The notes: generated from the sequence alone by a model not told the origin. Shown: positions 26,489 to 35,952, counted from the first letter of the stretch. The stretch: DNA of 64,000 nucleotides from an uncultured Tenacibaculum sp. (GCF_947499065.1 NZ_CANMMT010000001.1:434001-498000), one strand, 5' to 3'. Program-made: numbers and translations.

Positions 26489-28593
26489 TAACTTAAAAAT
26501 TGATAGGCTCCTAATGCCGATAAATATGCTAAAACTCCCATTCCTACTAATTGTATTAACGGCCATTTCCAGCTTTTAGTTTCTCTTTTAACAATAGCCA
26601 ATGTAGCCATACACTGCATTGCAAATGCATAAAACAACAATAAAGATATCCCTGTAGCAAAGTTAAATCGGCTTTTACCTGTTTCTGGATTTATCTCTGA
26701 AGCCATTTTTTCCTTAATTGTAGTTATATCTTCATCATTATTCTCTACACTATAAATAGTAGCTAAAGTTCCTACAAAAACTTCTCTTGCAGCAAAAGAC
26801 GCTATTAAACCAATTCCTATTTTCCAATCGTAACCTAATGGTTTTACAATTGGCTCAATTGTTTTTCCTGCAATACCTATATAAGAATTCTCCAACTTAG
26901 CTGAAGCTATTTTTTGTTCTAGCTCTTGCTCTGATAACTGTTGGTTCATTGTTTTTTGGGCTATGTCTTTTTCAATATTATCGAATGACGAAGGCCCATG
27001 CGATGCCAAAAACCATAAAACTATAGAGATTGCTAATATTATTTTTCCTGCTCCAAATACAAATGCTTTTGTTTTTTCTAATACATCTAAAAAGACATTT
27101 TTTACTGAAGGCACTTTATAATCTGGCATCTCTATTACAAAAAACGAATTACTTTTAATTTTTAGTGTTTTATGTAAAATAAATGCTGCTATTATTGCCG
27201 CTCCAAAACCAAGAACATACAAACCTAATAATGTAAGTCCTTGTAAACTTACAAAGCCTAAAACTTTAGTATTAGGAATAATTAAAGCAATTAAAATTGC
27301 ATATACTGGTAAACGAGCAGAACATGTGGTAAATGGTGTAACTAAGATTGTAATTAAACGTTCTTTCCAACTAGAAATAGTACGTGTTGCCATTACTGCT
27401 GGTATTGCACATGCAGTTCCTGAAATTAAAGGAATTACACTTTTACCACTCATACCAAATCGTCTCATAATTTTATCCATTAAAAAGACAACTCTACTCA
27501 TATATCCCGTTTCCTCTAAAAGAGCAATGAATAAAAACAAAATGGCTATTTGTGGAATAAAAATTACAACGCCTCCTATACCTGGAATAATTCCATCAGT
27601 TAGTAAATCAGTAAACATACCTTCTGGTAGTTTAGATTTAGTAAACTCTGCAATGTTAGCAAACAAGCCGTCTATAAAATCCATTGGAGCTGATGCCCAT
27701 TCAAAAATCGATTGAAAAATCAATAACAGCAGTCCAAAGAAAATAACATATCCAAATATTTTATGAGTAAAAACACTATCTAATTTAGACCTTATATCAG
27801 TTCCTTTAGAACTATCTACCTCATAAGTTTTCTTTAAAATCGAATTGATTTTTTGGTATCTATAAATCGTTTCTTTATGCTGATACTTTTTCTGTTTAGA
27901 CACATCATGACCAAACTGTTCTATTTCCTCTTCCTCTTTACTTGAAAGCAACGATGTATATTGCTTGGTATACATTAACCATAATTCGTAAATAGAAAAT
28001 CTTTGACTTTTTTCTGATAACTCTTTAAAATAATCAGCATCAATTCTAGATGAAATTTCTTCAAAGTTTGAATATGGTGTTATCCCTTTATAATTTGCAA
28101 TTTCTTCTTTTAAATCGTCAATTCCTTGATTGTTTCTTGCTGAAATTAAAACCACTCTTGTGTGTAATTCCTTTTCTAAACTATCAATATCAATTGAAAT
28201 TCCTTTTCGTTCTAATTGATCAGCCATATTCAAAGCCAAAATTACTGGAATCTCTAAATCTTGAATTTGAGTAAACAATAGTAGGTTCCTTTTCAAATTC
28301 TCTACATCAGCAACCACTACAATTACTTCTGGCTTATCATCTTCATTAGAAGTTAATAAGTTTTTTAAAACAATACTTTCATCAATCGAAGTTGGATTAA
28401 TACTATAAGTACCAGGCAAATCGGTAATTATAGCCGATTGTTTATTTGGTAATTTACATACACCTTGTTTTTTATCAACAGTAACTCCTGGATAATTCCC
28501 AACTTTTTGGTTTAAACCGGTTAACTGATTAAATAATGATGTTTTTCCTGTATTAGGATTACCTATTAATGCTACTTTAATACGTTTACTCAT
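26488..28593 (-). CDS. feoB: Ferrous iron transporter FeoB
   Basis: The 701-residue inner-membrane protein imports Fe(II). Its N-terminal GTPase domain has the P-loop GNPNTGKTS at 11-19, DLPGTYS at 58-64 and NMAD near 122. The membrane part has two Gate-type repeats, including the block GTACAIPAVMATRTI and a later GKIILAISIVLW. The length is slightly shorter than E. coli FeoB (773 residues). It begins 3 nt after feoA. Expression probably rises under iron limitation together with the siderophore genes. Confidence 0.97.
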   Translation of the reverse strand: MSKRIKVALIGNPNTGKTSLFNQLTGLNQKVGNYPGVTVDKKQGVCKLPNKQSAIITDLPGTYSINPTSIDESIVLKNLLTSNEDDKPEVIVVVADVENLKRNLLLFTQIQDLEIPVILALNMADQLERKGISIDIDSLEKELHTRVVLISARNNQGIDDLKEEIANYKGITPYSNFEEISSRIDADYFKELSEKSQRFSIYELWLMYTKQYTSLLSSKEEEEIEQFGHDVSKQKKYQHKETIYRYQKINSILKKTYEVDSSKGTDIRSKLDSVFTHKIFGYVIFFGLLLLIFQSIFEWASAPMDFIDGLFANIAEFTKSKLPEGMFTDLLTDGIIPGIGGVVIFIPQIAILFLFIALLEETGYMSRVVFLMDKIMRRFGMSGKSVIPLISGTACAIPAVMATRTISSWKERLITILVTPFTTCSARLPVYAILIALIIPNTKVLGFVSLQGLTLLGLYVLGFGAAIIAAFILHKTLKIKSNSFFVIEMPDYKVPSVKNVFLDVLEKTKAFVFGAGKIILAISIVLWFLASHGPSSFDNIEKDIAQKTMNQQLSEQELEQKIASAKLENSYIGIAGKTIEPIVKPLGYDWKIGIGLIASFAAREVFVGTLATIYSVENNDEDITTIKEKMASEINPETGKSRFNFATGISLLLFYAFAMQCMATLAIVKRETKSWKWPLIQLVGMGVLAYLSALGAYQFLS

Positions 28594-28596
28594 CAG

Positions 28597-28821
28597 TTAA
28601 ATTTTAGTAACTATAATTTTACTAGCTGTTTCTTTTCTTATTGCTAAATGACTACCATTTACACAAATGTAAATTGGGTCTTTTAAAGGGGCTATTTGTA
28701 ATAGTTCCACTTCCGTACCTGGTAAACATCCCATTTCTAATAATTTTAACGGTATAACATCTAGGCTTTCTTCAGATATAATTCCTCTTTCTCCGATTTG
28801 TAAAGTTGCAATTGAATTCAA
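28597..28821 (-). CDS. feoA: FeoA, partner of FeoB
   Basis: The 74-residue SH3-like protein starts at a TTG codon; there is no in-frame ATG nearby. It has LQIGERGII, LLEMGCLPGTEVELLQ and the end of a small barrel in LAIRKETASKIIV. FeoA supports FeoB-dependent iron uptake. It is the first gene of the operon, with a promoter box about 22 nt upstream. Confidence 0.9.
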   Translation of the reverse strand: MNSIATLQIGERGIISEESLDVIPLKLLEMGCLPGTEVELLQIAPLKDPIYICVNGSHLAIRKETASKIIVTKI

Positions 28822-28843
28822 ACGACATGTATAAATTAACCTA

Positions 28844-28870
28844 CAAATATATTAAAATAGAACAATTCTA
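28844..28870 (-). promoter_or_regulatory. feo operon promoter with possible operator
   Basis: The minus strand reads TATATTTG (28851-28844), a perfect -7 box. Just upstream lies the palindrome TAGAA-CAA-TTCTA (28858-28870), inside the -7/-33 spacer, where a Fur- or DtxR-type repressor would block RNA polymerase. That the palindrome is an iron operator is inference. Confidence 0.4.
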
Positions 28871-28914
28871 AACAACAAGCTTTGTTAATTATAAGCTCAA
28901 GCTTCATTTATTAA

Positions 28915-28944
28915 TTGTCCTATGTATATGAAACCTTATATTTG
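28915..28944 (+). promoter_or_regulatory. Promoter of the delta prime operon, predicted leaderless
   Basis: TTG at 28915-28917 is followed after exactly 19 nt by TATATTTG at 28937-28944, the full Bacteroidetes promoter pattern. Only 4 nt separate it from the ATG at 28949, so the mRNA should begin at or near the start codon. Confidence 0.75.
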
Positions 28945-28948
28945 TGCT

Positions 28949-30100
28949 ATGACTTTCGACCAAATCATCGGACAAGAACATATTAAAAAGCATTTACAAC
29001 AATCTGTTAAAAACAACAGAATACCTCATGCTCAACTTTTTGTTGGTAAAGAAGGTTCTGGTACTTTAGCTACTGCCATTGCATATGCTCAATATTTATT
29101 ATGTAGTTCCTCTGCAAATGCCGAGGCTTGTAATTTAAAATGTAGTAAACTACAGCACCCTGATTTACATTTTGCTTTTCCAGTAACTACAAATGATTCT
29201 GTAAAGAAACATCCAGTAAGTAATTTATTTTTAAACGATTGGAGAGACTTTATTGAAAAACAACCTTATGGAAGTTTATTTAATTGGTTGCAACATATTG
29301 GGGTTGAAAATAAGCAAGGACAAATTGGAGTAGATGAAGCTGAAGATATTGTAAAAAAATTACAACTAAAATCATACGAAGGAGGTTTTAAAGTAATGAT
29401 AATTTGGATGGCTGAAAAAATGAATGTAGCTGCCTCCAATAAATTATTAAAACTTATTGAAGAACCACCTAGTCAAACTATCTTTTTATTAGTTACTGAA
29501 GATGAAGGACAAATTATCAATACTATCAAATCTAGATGTCAAGCATTGCATTTCCCTTCATTAAGTAGTGCTGATATAGCAAATACTTTAATTCAACAGG
29601 AAAACGTTTCTGAAAATGAAGCAACAAAAATAGCTTATCAAGCAGAAGGTAATTACAACAAAGCACTTCAGTTATTAAACAATAATTCTAACGATTTAAT
29701 TTTTGAAGAATGGTTTATAACTTGGATTCGAGCAGCTTTTAAAGCTAAAGGTAATGCGGCTGTAATTCAAGACTTAATAGGCTGGTCGGAAACCATTGCA
29801 AAATCGGGAAGAGAAACACAAAAACAATTCTTACAATATTGTTTACAATTCTTTAGACAAGCCTTATTATTAAATTATGGCACCCCTGATTTAGTTTTTT
29901 TAGAAACAAAAACGAATAACTTCAAATTAGAAAAATTTGCTCCTTTTATAAATAGTGCAAATATCTTAACTATAGAGAAAGAAGTTAGCGATGCTTTATA
30001 TCATATTGAACGAAATGGAAATGCAAAAATTATTTTATTAGATTTATCAATCAAATTAACTCGTCTTTTGCATACCAAAGAAGAAAAAATTAATGCTTAA
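28949..30100 (+). CDS. holB: DNA polymerase III subunit delta prime (clamp loader)
   Basis: From the ATG at 28949 the product is 383 residues and opens with MTFDQIIGQEH, the usual start of AAA+ clamp-loader subunits. HAQLFVGKEGSGTLA stands in place of a good Walker A, as in delta prime. Zinc-type cysteines sit in CSSSANAEACNLKCSK. The sensor region KLLKLIEEPPSQTIFLLVTE matches the family. An upstream ATG at 28922 would add nine residues but lies upstream of a perfect promoter box, so I reject it. It heads an operon running to 34546. Confidence 0.9.
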   Translation: MTFDQIIGQEHIKKHLQQSVKNNRIPHAQLFVGKEGSGTLATAIAYAQYLLCSSSANAEACNLKCSKLQHPDLHFAFPVTTNDSVKKHPVSNLFLNDWRDFIEKQPYGSLFNWLQHIGVENKQGQIGVDEAEDIVKKLQLKSYEGGFKVMIIWMAEKMNVAASNKLLKLIEEPPSQTIFLLVTEDEGQIINTIKSRCQALHFPSLSSADIANTLIQQENVSENEATKIAYQAEGNYNKALQLLNNNSNDLIFEEWFITWIRAAFKAKGNAAVIQDLIGWSETIAKSGRETQKQFLQYCLQFFRQALLLNYGTPDLVFLETKTNNFKLEKFAPFINSANILTIEKEVSDALYHIERNGNAKIILLDLSIKLTRLLHTKEEKINA

Positions 30101-30103
30101 AAC

Positions 30104-30571
30104 ATGAGAACATCTTATATAATTACGGTTATTATTTTCGGAATACTTTTTGCTGCATGTAAACAGGAAAAAAAAGCTGCTTTAAACGATTATATGGTTG
30201 GAAGTTGGCAAACTGAATATCTCAAAATTGAAATGCCAACAATTAATAAAACTGACAGCACCTCTGTTTTTGAAGATAATTTTATCAACCCTAATACCGG
30301 TAGAGCTCAATCTACTTATAAAAAAGACGGGACTTTTAAAGCTTGGTTTCAACAACCTAACGGTGAAAAAAAAGGAGAAACTAATGGTAAATGGAAAACA
30401 AAAAATGATAGTTTGTATGTAGACTATCCTTATTTAGGAAAACAAGTTCAAGCTTGGTATAAAATAACTAAAACAAAAGAAGGTTTTGAAGGTAAAGCAG
30501 TGTACGATTGGGATAATGATGGTGAATTTGACGATACTTTAATTATGAAAACTAAAAGAATAAAAGAATAA
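30104..30571 (+). CDS. Hypothetical lipoprotein
   Basis: The 155-residue product has a lipoprotein signal with lipobox LFAAC (Cys20), so it is anchored in a membrane. The mature part has GSWQTEYLKIEM and repeated beta-strand-like segments ending YDWDNDGEFDDTLIM, reminiscent of lipocalin-like calycin domains. No function is known. It sits 3 nt after holB and 2 nt before the kinase gene. Confidence 0.72.
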   Translation: MRTSYIITVIIFGILFAACKQEKKAALNDYMVGSWQTEYLKIEMPTINKTDSTSVFEDNFINPNTGRAQSTYKKDGTFKAWFQQPNGEKKGETNGKWKTKNDSLYVDYPYLGKQVQAWYKITKTKEGFEGKAVYDWDNDGEFDDTLIMKTKRIKE

Positions 30572-30573
30572 AA

Positions 30574-32034
30574 TTGCTAAACGTTAACAACATATCCTTA
30601 CGTATCCGAATATTTTTGTCAATGATACTTCTTGTATTATTGGCTTCTGTTTTAATTGTATTAGTAACTGTTTATCAATATGGTGAGCAAACCAAAGATT
30701 ATAACACTCATCGTTTCGGAAGAAAAGAAACCACTATAAAACAAGCTATTGAAATTGAATTAAAACGTAGAACAACATATCCAGTTACTACGGAGAATTT
30801 ATCTAAAATTTTTCAGGATAGAATTTATGAAATGGCTGCTGTTCATAAACTTACAATTACAATGTATGGTATGGATGGGAGGTTTTTAAAATCGTCAAAA
30901 CCTTATAATTTTGAAAAAGTAGAAGATAAGCCTCTTTCTAGTGAAATAACTATGGAATTAGCTAATAATTCTGATCATAAAATTTTAAAAAGCCGAAGTA
31001 AAAACGGAATTACATACCAATCTTCCTATACGTATATAAACGATTTACGCTTTAAACGTATTGGAATACTTGAAATACAAATAGCGCAAAATAACGAAGA
31101 ACAAAAAAAGGAGTTACAAGAATTTATTTCTCGTTTATCACTTGTATACATCCTTATGTTCTTAGTAGCAATTGCATTAGCATACTTTTTATCAAGTTAT
31201 ATTACGCGATCAATTCAAACAATTTCAGAAAAAATTAAAGAGACTCGTTTAAACAAACGAAACGAAAAAATCACTTTAAACTCTGCTAGTTCGGAAATCA
31301 ATTCTTTGGTTGATTCTTATAATAACATGATTGACCAACTAGAAGAAAGTGCTGTAAAATTAGCTATGAGCGAGCGTGAACAAGCATGGAGAGAAATGGC
31401 AAAACAGGTTGCTCATGAAATTAAAAATCCATTGACTCCTATGCGACTTTCTGTTCAAAGTTTTGAAAGAAAGTTCAATCCAGACGACCCTAAAATTAAA
31501 GAAAAAATGTCTGAATATAGTGAAACACTTATTCAGCAAATAGATGTAATGAGTTCTATTGCCTCTGCATTCTCTGATTTTGCTAAAATGCCTACACAAC
31601 GACGTGAAAAATTGGATGTAGTAGATGTTGTAAAACACTCGTTAGACATATTTACAGAAGGATATATACATTACATTCCACAAGAAACAGAGTTATTTGC
31701 CAATCTAGATAAAACACAATTGATTAGAATAGTAACCAACCTAGTAAAAAATGCAACACAGGCAATAAAAGAAAACGAACAAAATCCTAGAGTTGAAGTA
31801 AAAGTCACCTCAGAAGGTAATAACGTTAAAATTTCTGTTTCTGATAATGGAAAAGGTATTACTGAAAAAAATAAAGAATTAATTTTTGAACCTAAGTTTA
31901 CTACTAAAACTAGTGGAATGGGATTAGGTTTACCAATGATAAAAAATATAATTGAAGCATATGACGGTTCTATTACTTTTACCTCAACTGAGGGTATAGG
32001 AACTGTTTTTAATGTAATTTTACCCAAAACATAA
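30574..32034 (+). CDS. NtrY-like membrane sensor histidine kinase
   Basis: The 486-residue protein starts at a TTG codon. It has transmembrane helices near residues 12-32 and 190-212 flanking an extracytoplasmic sensor domain. A HAMP linker follows, then a phospho-acceptor helix with HEIKNPLTPMRLSVQSFERKF (the NtrY-type H box) and an ATPase domain with NLVKNATQAIKEN, DNGKGI and GMGLGLPM. No response regulator is adjacent, so its partner is elsewhere. It is embedded in the holB to AraC operon. Confidence 0.87.
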   Translation: MLNVNNISLRIRIFLSMILLVLLASVLIVLVTVYQYGEQTKDYNTHRFGRKETTIKQAIEIELKRRTTYPVTTENLSKIFQDRIYEMAAVHKLTITMYGMDGRFLKSSKPYNFEKVEDKPLSSEITMELANNSDHKILKSRSKNGITYQSSYTYINDLRFKRIGILEIQIAQNNEEQKKELQEFISRLSLVYILMFLVAIALAYFLSSYITRSIQTISEKIKETRLNKRNEKITLNSASSEINSLVDSYNNMIDQLEESAVKLAMSEREQAWREMAKQVAHEIKNPLTPMRLSVQSFERKFNPDDPKIKEKMSEYSETLIQQIDVMSSIASAFSDFAKMPTQRREKLDVVDVVKHSLDIFTEGYIHYIPQETELFANLDKTQLIRIVTNLVKNATQAIKENEQNPRVEVKVTSEGNNVKISVSDNGKGITEKNKELIFEPKFTTKTSGMGLGLPMIKNIIEAYDGSITFTSTEGIGTVFNVILPKT

Positions 32035-32038
32035 TCAA

Positions 32039-32821
32039 ATGAATTTCGAAAACATCTTAGTTGATACTTCTAACGGATTAGCTACAATAACTATTAATCG
32101 TCCAAAAAAATTAAATGCTTTAAACAAAGCAACTATTGAGGAATTACATACAGCTTTTGACAGCTTAAATAATGATTCTTCAATAAAAGCAATCATTATT
32201 ACAGGTAGTGGAGAAAAAGCTTTTGTTGCCGGTGCAGACATTTCTGAATTTGCTGATTTCTCAGTAGCAGAAGGTGCTGAATTAGCCAGAAAAGGACAAG
32301 AAACTTTATTTGATTTTGTAGAAAATTTATCTACTCCAGTAATCGCTGCTGTTAATGGATTTGCATTAGGTGGTGGATTAGAACTAGCAATGTCGTGTCA
32401 TTTCAGAGTTGCTTCTGACAATGCTAAAATGGGATTACCAGAAGTATCATTAGGTGTAATACCAGGCTATGGAGGTACACAGCGTTTACCACAGCTTGTA
32501 GGTAAAGGAAAAGCTATGGAAATGGTAATGACAGCTGGAATGATTTCTGCCGAGGAAGCTAAAAATTCTGGATTAGTAAATCACGTTACAACACAAGAAG
32601 AATTAATTCCATTAGCTGAGAAATTAGCTAGCAAAATAATGAGAAATTCATCTGTTGCGATTAGTGCTGCTATTAAAGCTGTAAACGATAATTTTAAAGA
32701 CGGTATTAATGGTTTCGAAACAGAAATTACTGAATTTGGAAAATGTTTTGGTACAGAAGATTTTAAAGAAGGGACTACTGCCTTTTTAGAAAAAAGAAAA
32801 CCTAATTTTCCTGGAGCATAA
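32039..32821 (+). CDS. Enoyl-CoA hydratase (crotonase family)
   Basis: The 260-residue protein has crotonase blocks: ITINRPKKLNALN, AGADISEF, the oxyanion region NGFALGGGLELAMSC, and LGVIPGYGGTQRLP. Both catalytic Glu positions are present (in GGGLEL and GLPEVSLG). It hydrates trans-2-enoyl-CoA in fatty acid or amino acid breakdown. It lies 4 nt after the kinase gene. Confidence 0.92.
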   Translation: MNFENILVDTSNGLATITINRPKKLNALNKATIEELHTAFDSLNNDSSIKAIIITGSGEKAFVAGADISEFADFSVAEGAELARKGQETLFDFVENLSTPVIAAVNGFALGGGLELAMSCHFRVASDNAKMGLPEVSLGVIPGYGGTQRLPQLVGKGKAMEMVMTAGMISAEEAKNSGLVNHVTTQEELIPLAEKLASKIMRNSSVAISAAIKAVNDNFKDGINGFETEITEFGKCFGTEDFKEGTTAFLEKRKPNFPGA

Positions 32822-32824
32822 CAT

Positions 32825-34546
32825 ATGACAGTAAAGAAAACTCTTTTTCTAATTCTTTTTCTCTTTAGCTATAGTTTTTTTGCACAAAAAACTATTGATA
32901 GTCTCTATGTAAAAAGTCTAAAAACACTTTCTGATTCTTTAAGAGTAGAGGAAGGGAGTAGAGAAAGAGTTCTTTTAATGAACAAAATGTTAGTTCTTGC
33001 CGAAGAACAAAAAGATACCTTTAGAACAATTCTTCTATTACACAGAATTGCTAGACAAAGTCAATTCATTAATGAACATTACACATCTATTAAATCTTAT
33101 AAAAAAGAATTAGATTTATACAACAGGTATCAATTTAGCAAGAAAGAAAAAAAAGCCATACTCTTAGCTAAAATAACTCCTATAGAAATACAAGTACAAC
33201 TTGGAAACAGCTATGCTGCCATAGGAGAAACTAAAATAGGGTTGAATTATTATTCTATTGGTGAAGCCATTGCTGAAAAAGAAGACTTAGGTTTTTATAA
33301 AGCTGTAATACCAGTTTTAATTGGCGGAATGAATAATACTGCAGGAGAATATGAAGAAGCCATAAAACAATATAAAAAAGGCTTACAACTTTTAGAATCT
33401 GCAAAAGATATAGATGAAATAAATAGAAAGTTCAATAGCTCACTCACTATTGCAAGCATCAGTGACTCTTATCTTAAACTAAAAAAATTAGATTCAGCTA
33501 ACTTTTATTTAAATAAAGGAATTGAAAAACACTTAGATACCATTAATGATGTTATTCGATTAAACTACTTGTCTCAAAAAAGTAAAATCTTAATTGCTGA
33601 AAATAAAAACGAAGAAGCTTTAATTGTATTAGAAAAATTAAAAGATTTAAGTCATAAATACGATACAAATTCAGGGGAAACGTACTACTATAAAGAATTA
33701 GCAGAAGCCAATAGTAATTTAAAAAACTATGATAAAGCAATAGCTATAATGCTTAAAGGTATTGACAAAATAAAAAACAAAACCAAAGAATTCAATTTAG
33801 TAGAAGACTATAAAAAGCTTGCTAAAATTTATAAAAAAGCTGGAAACATTGAAAAATCAAATGAGTATTTTGAAAAATATGTTTTAAATCAAACTGCATT
33901 AGAAAAAAACAGAAAACATATTGTAGACTCTTTTCATAAAAAGAAAATTTCTGATTTAGAAACAGCTAAACAAAAGCAACAAAATAAAACTTCTCTTTTA
34001 CTTATAGGAGGCTCTTTTGTCATTGCACTTTTGCTACTTTTCTTGTTTATTACATCAAAAAGAAGAGCAAAAACTACCAAGAGGTTTAATGAATTATTGA
34101 CTAAAATAGAATCTTTAGAAAAACAACAAACTCTTGTAGACACTAAAGACATTTCATTAGAAGAAAAGAATACTACTTCAGATATTAATCAAGAAACTTT
34201 TAATGAGATTTTAGCTGGCTTACTAAAAATAGAAGAACAGCATTATTATTTAAAACAAGAATGTAATTCATATAACGTAGCAAAGAAAATAAAAACAAAT
34301 ACTTCGTATTTATCGAAAGTAATCAATGCGCATTATCAGAAAAACTTTAATACATACATAAACGATTTAAGAATTAATTACATCATTTTAAAATTAAAAG
34401 AAAGTAGCAAATTTAGATCCTATTCTATTCAATCAATTTCAGAAGAAATAGGTTATAAAAGTCCAGATTCTTTTACCAAATACTTTAAAAAAAGAACTGG
34501 TTTATTACCTTCTGTTTATATCAAAAAATTGAATTCTATTTCTTAA
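32825..34546 (+). CDS. TPR-containing membrane AraC-family regulator
   Basis: The 573-residue protein has a signal-like N-terminus, a TPR region (about residues 40-360), a transmembrane helix near 390-408 (LLLIGGSFVIALLLLFLF), a coiled linker, and a C-terminal AraC-type double helix-turn-helix with ISEEIGYKSPDSFTKYFKKRTG. This layout, common in Flavobacteria, suggests a regulator that senses outside the cytoplasm and binds DNA inside. Targets are unknown. A strong terminator follows. Confidence 0.85.
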   Translation: MTVKKTLFLILFLFSYSFFAQKTIDSLYVKSLKTLSDSLRVEEGSRERVLLMNKMLVLAEEQKDTFRTILLLHRIARQSQFINEHYTSIKSYKKELDLYNRYQFSKKEKKAILLAKITPIEIQVQLGNSYAAIGETKIGLNYYSIGEAIAEKEDLGFYKAVIPVLIGGMNNTAGEYEEAIKQYKKGLQLLESAKDIDEINRKFNSSLTIASISDSYLKLKKLDSANFYLNKGIEKHLDTINDVIRLNYLSQKSKILIAENKNEEALIVLEKLKDLSHKYDTNSGETYYYKELAEANSNLKNYDKAIAIMLKGIDKIKNKTKEFNLVEDYKKLAKIYKKAGNIEKSNEYFEKYVLNQTALEKNRKHIVDSFHKKKISDLETAKQKQQNKTSLLLIGGSFVIALLLLFLFITSKRRAKTTKRFNELLTKIESLEKQQTLVDTKDISLEEKNTTSDINQETFNEILAGLLKIEEQHYYLKQECNSYNVAKKIKTNTSYLSKVINAHYQKNFNTYINDLRINYIILKLKESSKFRSYSIQSISEEIGYKSPDSFTKYFKKRTGLLPSVYIKKLNSIS

Positions 34547-34568
34547 ATCAACATTAAAAAGACGTTAC

Positions 34569-34602
34569 AAAAGCCCTAAATTTATAAATTTGGGGCTTTT
34601 TC
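34569..34602 (+). terminator. Terminator after the AraC-type regulator
   Basis: Arms at 34569-34584 and 34585-34600 form a nearly perfect stem (one T-G pair) with core GCCC/GGGC and a T run. It ends the operon that starts at 28949. Confidence 0.8.
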
Positions 34603-34774
34603 ATTTTTGATATCTTTCTTTCACAAAAAACAAGCCAATCAACTGTAAAACAACAGTTTAAACCACAAAAACACAACCCTATTTTCCTAAAACTGGGTAT
34701 ACTTTACTTGGAATGGCTCTTTTAAAGTAGAATCTTTGTATCAGCAATTAAGCTTATATAAAATTTATTGAGAA

Positions 34775-35164
34775 ATGAAAAAATCAACAAAAACTTTAAT
34801 TATTATCATCTTATTCTTTTTACTTGGAGGACTATTTGGTTACACAGTAGTTTCTTCTATAAAAAGTTCTAATAAGTCTGATAAAATTTTCCATACGTTA
34901 AAAGAAAATTGCGATTGTAAAGAGGTTAACCAAATCATTTATGCAAAAGGAATTCAATTTGGGGAAAATGGTCTTTCAACCGAAAAAGGAGAATACCAAT
35001 TAGTTGACTGCAATTTTGAGTCAATAGAAGCTGAAGCTAAAAGAATTCAATCTTTATTAGAATCTGAAATAAAAGATTTTAAAGAAATAGACTTATTAGA
35101 GTTAGAATTTATTAACCAAAACGAAAGTAAAGTAGTCTTAATAAAAAAAGGAATCATTAAATAA
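34775..35164 (+). CDS. Hypothetical membrane-anchored protein
   Basis: The 129-residue product has one N-terminal transmembrane helix (about residues 7-28) and a soluble, acidic and Lys-rich domain with a CDCKEVNQ segment near residues 46-53. I do not recognise a family. The 228 bp upstream contain the terminator at 34569-34602 and otherwise only AT-rich sequence with a weak promoter-like AATCTTTG. Confidence 0.6.
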   Translation: MKKSTKTLIIIILFFLLGGLFGYTVVSSIKSSNKSDKIFHTLKENCDCKEVNQIIYAKGIQFGENGLSTEKGEYQLVDCNFESIEAEAKRIQSLLESEIKDFKEIDLLELEFINQNESKVVLIKKGIIK

Positions 35165-35175
35165 AACCAAACATC

Positions 35176-35250
35176 ATGATAATTATAATAACAACCATCA
35201 TTTTAGAAATAGCACAATTACTATTAAATTTAGTATTAGCGATATTTTAA
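35176..35250 (+). CDS. Possible 24-residue hydrophobic peptide
   Basis: An ATG 11 nt after the previous stop opens a 24-codon frame that is almost all Ile, Leu, Thr and Val (starts MIIIITTIILE), enough for one transmembrane helix. It could be a small membrane peptide coupled to the gene at 34775-35164, or chance. Confidence 0.3.
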   Translation: MIIIITTIILEIAQLLLNLVLAIF

Positions 35251-35284
35251 ATACAGGATTATTCGATACTATCTTAAAAGTTAA

Positions 35285-35938
35285 TTAAACAGTTCCGTCC
35301 CATTCATTATAGAACTGTTGTAAAAATTGCTCCATAAACTCATGTCTTTTTGCTGCAATACTTTTACCTGTAGCTGTATTCATTTTATCTTTTAACAACA
35401 ATAGTTTTTCATAAAAGTGATTTATCGTTGGTGCTGTAGACTTTTTATATTCTTCTTTGGTCATGTTTAGATTTGGAAGAATACTCGGATTATATAACTC
35501 TCTATTTTTATAACCTCCATAGTTAAAACAACGAGCTATTCCTATGGCGCCTATCGCATCTAATCTATCAGCATCTTGAATAACTTCTAATTCTGGTGAT
35601 GTGAACTTTTGTTCGAAATTACCTCCTTTAAAAGATATATTTTGAATAATCTTTTCAACATGAACAATTATTTCTTCACTTACATTTTGAGACTCTAAAA
35701 ATACTCGTGCCTTTTTAGGGCCAACAGTTTCATCCCCATTATAAAACTTACTATCGGCAATATCATGTAATAAAGCACCTAAAGCCACTATGAATTCATC
35801 TACTTTTTCTGTCTTTGCAATTAATAATGCATTTTTATATACTCGTTCTACATGAAAATAATCATGTCCTCCCTCTGCTCCTTTCAAAGTTTCTTTTACA
35901 AACTCAATAGTATCCTGTATAACTTGCGTTCTATTCAT
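35285..35938 (-). CDS. HD-domain phosphohydrolase
   Basis: From the ATG at 35938 the protein has 217 residues. It has the metal-binding HD pattern: H in GHDYFHVERV, HD in ALLHDIADSK, and a later D in IQDADRLDAIGAIGIARCF, as in YedJ/YpgQ-type HD proteins acting on nucleotides. An in-frame start at 35998 would begin inside the asd terminator and upstream of a -7 box, so it is rejected. Substrate unknown. Confidence 0.85.
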   Translation of the reverse strand: MNRTQVIQDTIEFVKETLKGAEGGHDYFHVERVYKNALLIAKTEKVDEFIVALGALLHDIADSKFYNGDETVGPKKARVFLESQNVSEEIIVHVEKIIQNISFKGGNFEQKFTSPELEVIQDADRLDAIGAIGIARCFNYGGYKNRELYNPSILPNLNMTKEEYKKSTAPTINHFYEKLLLLKDKMNTATGKSIAAKRHEFMEQFLQQFYNEWDGTV

Positions 35939-35943
35939 AGGTT

Positions 35944-35951
35944 CAAAAATA
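35944..35951 (-). promoter_or_regulatory. -7 box 5 nt before the HD-domain gene
   Basis: On the minus strand this is TATTTTTG, formed by the T-rich tail of the asd terminator. It ends 5 nt before the ATG at 35938. Confidence 0.4.
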
Positions 35952-35952
35952 A

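Noticed and set aside
26489-26566. Longer start for the FeoB-associated protein
   Set aside because: It would begin inside feoB; the TAATG overlap at 26486-26490 gives a normal 38-residue family member.
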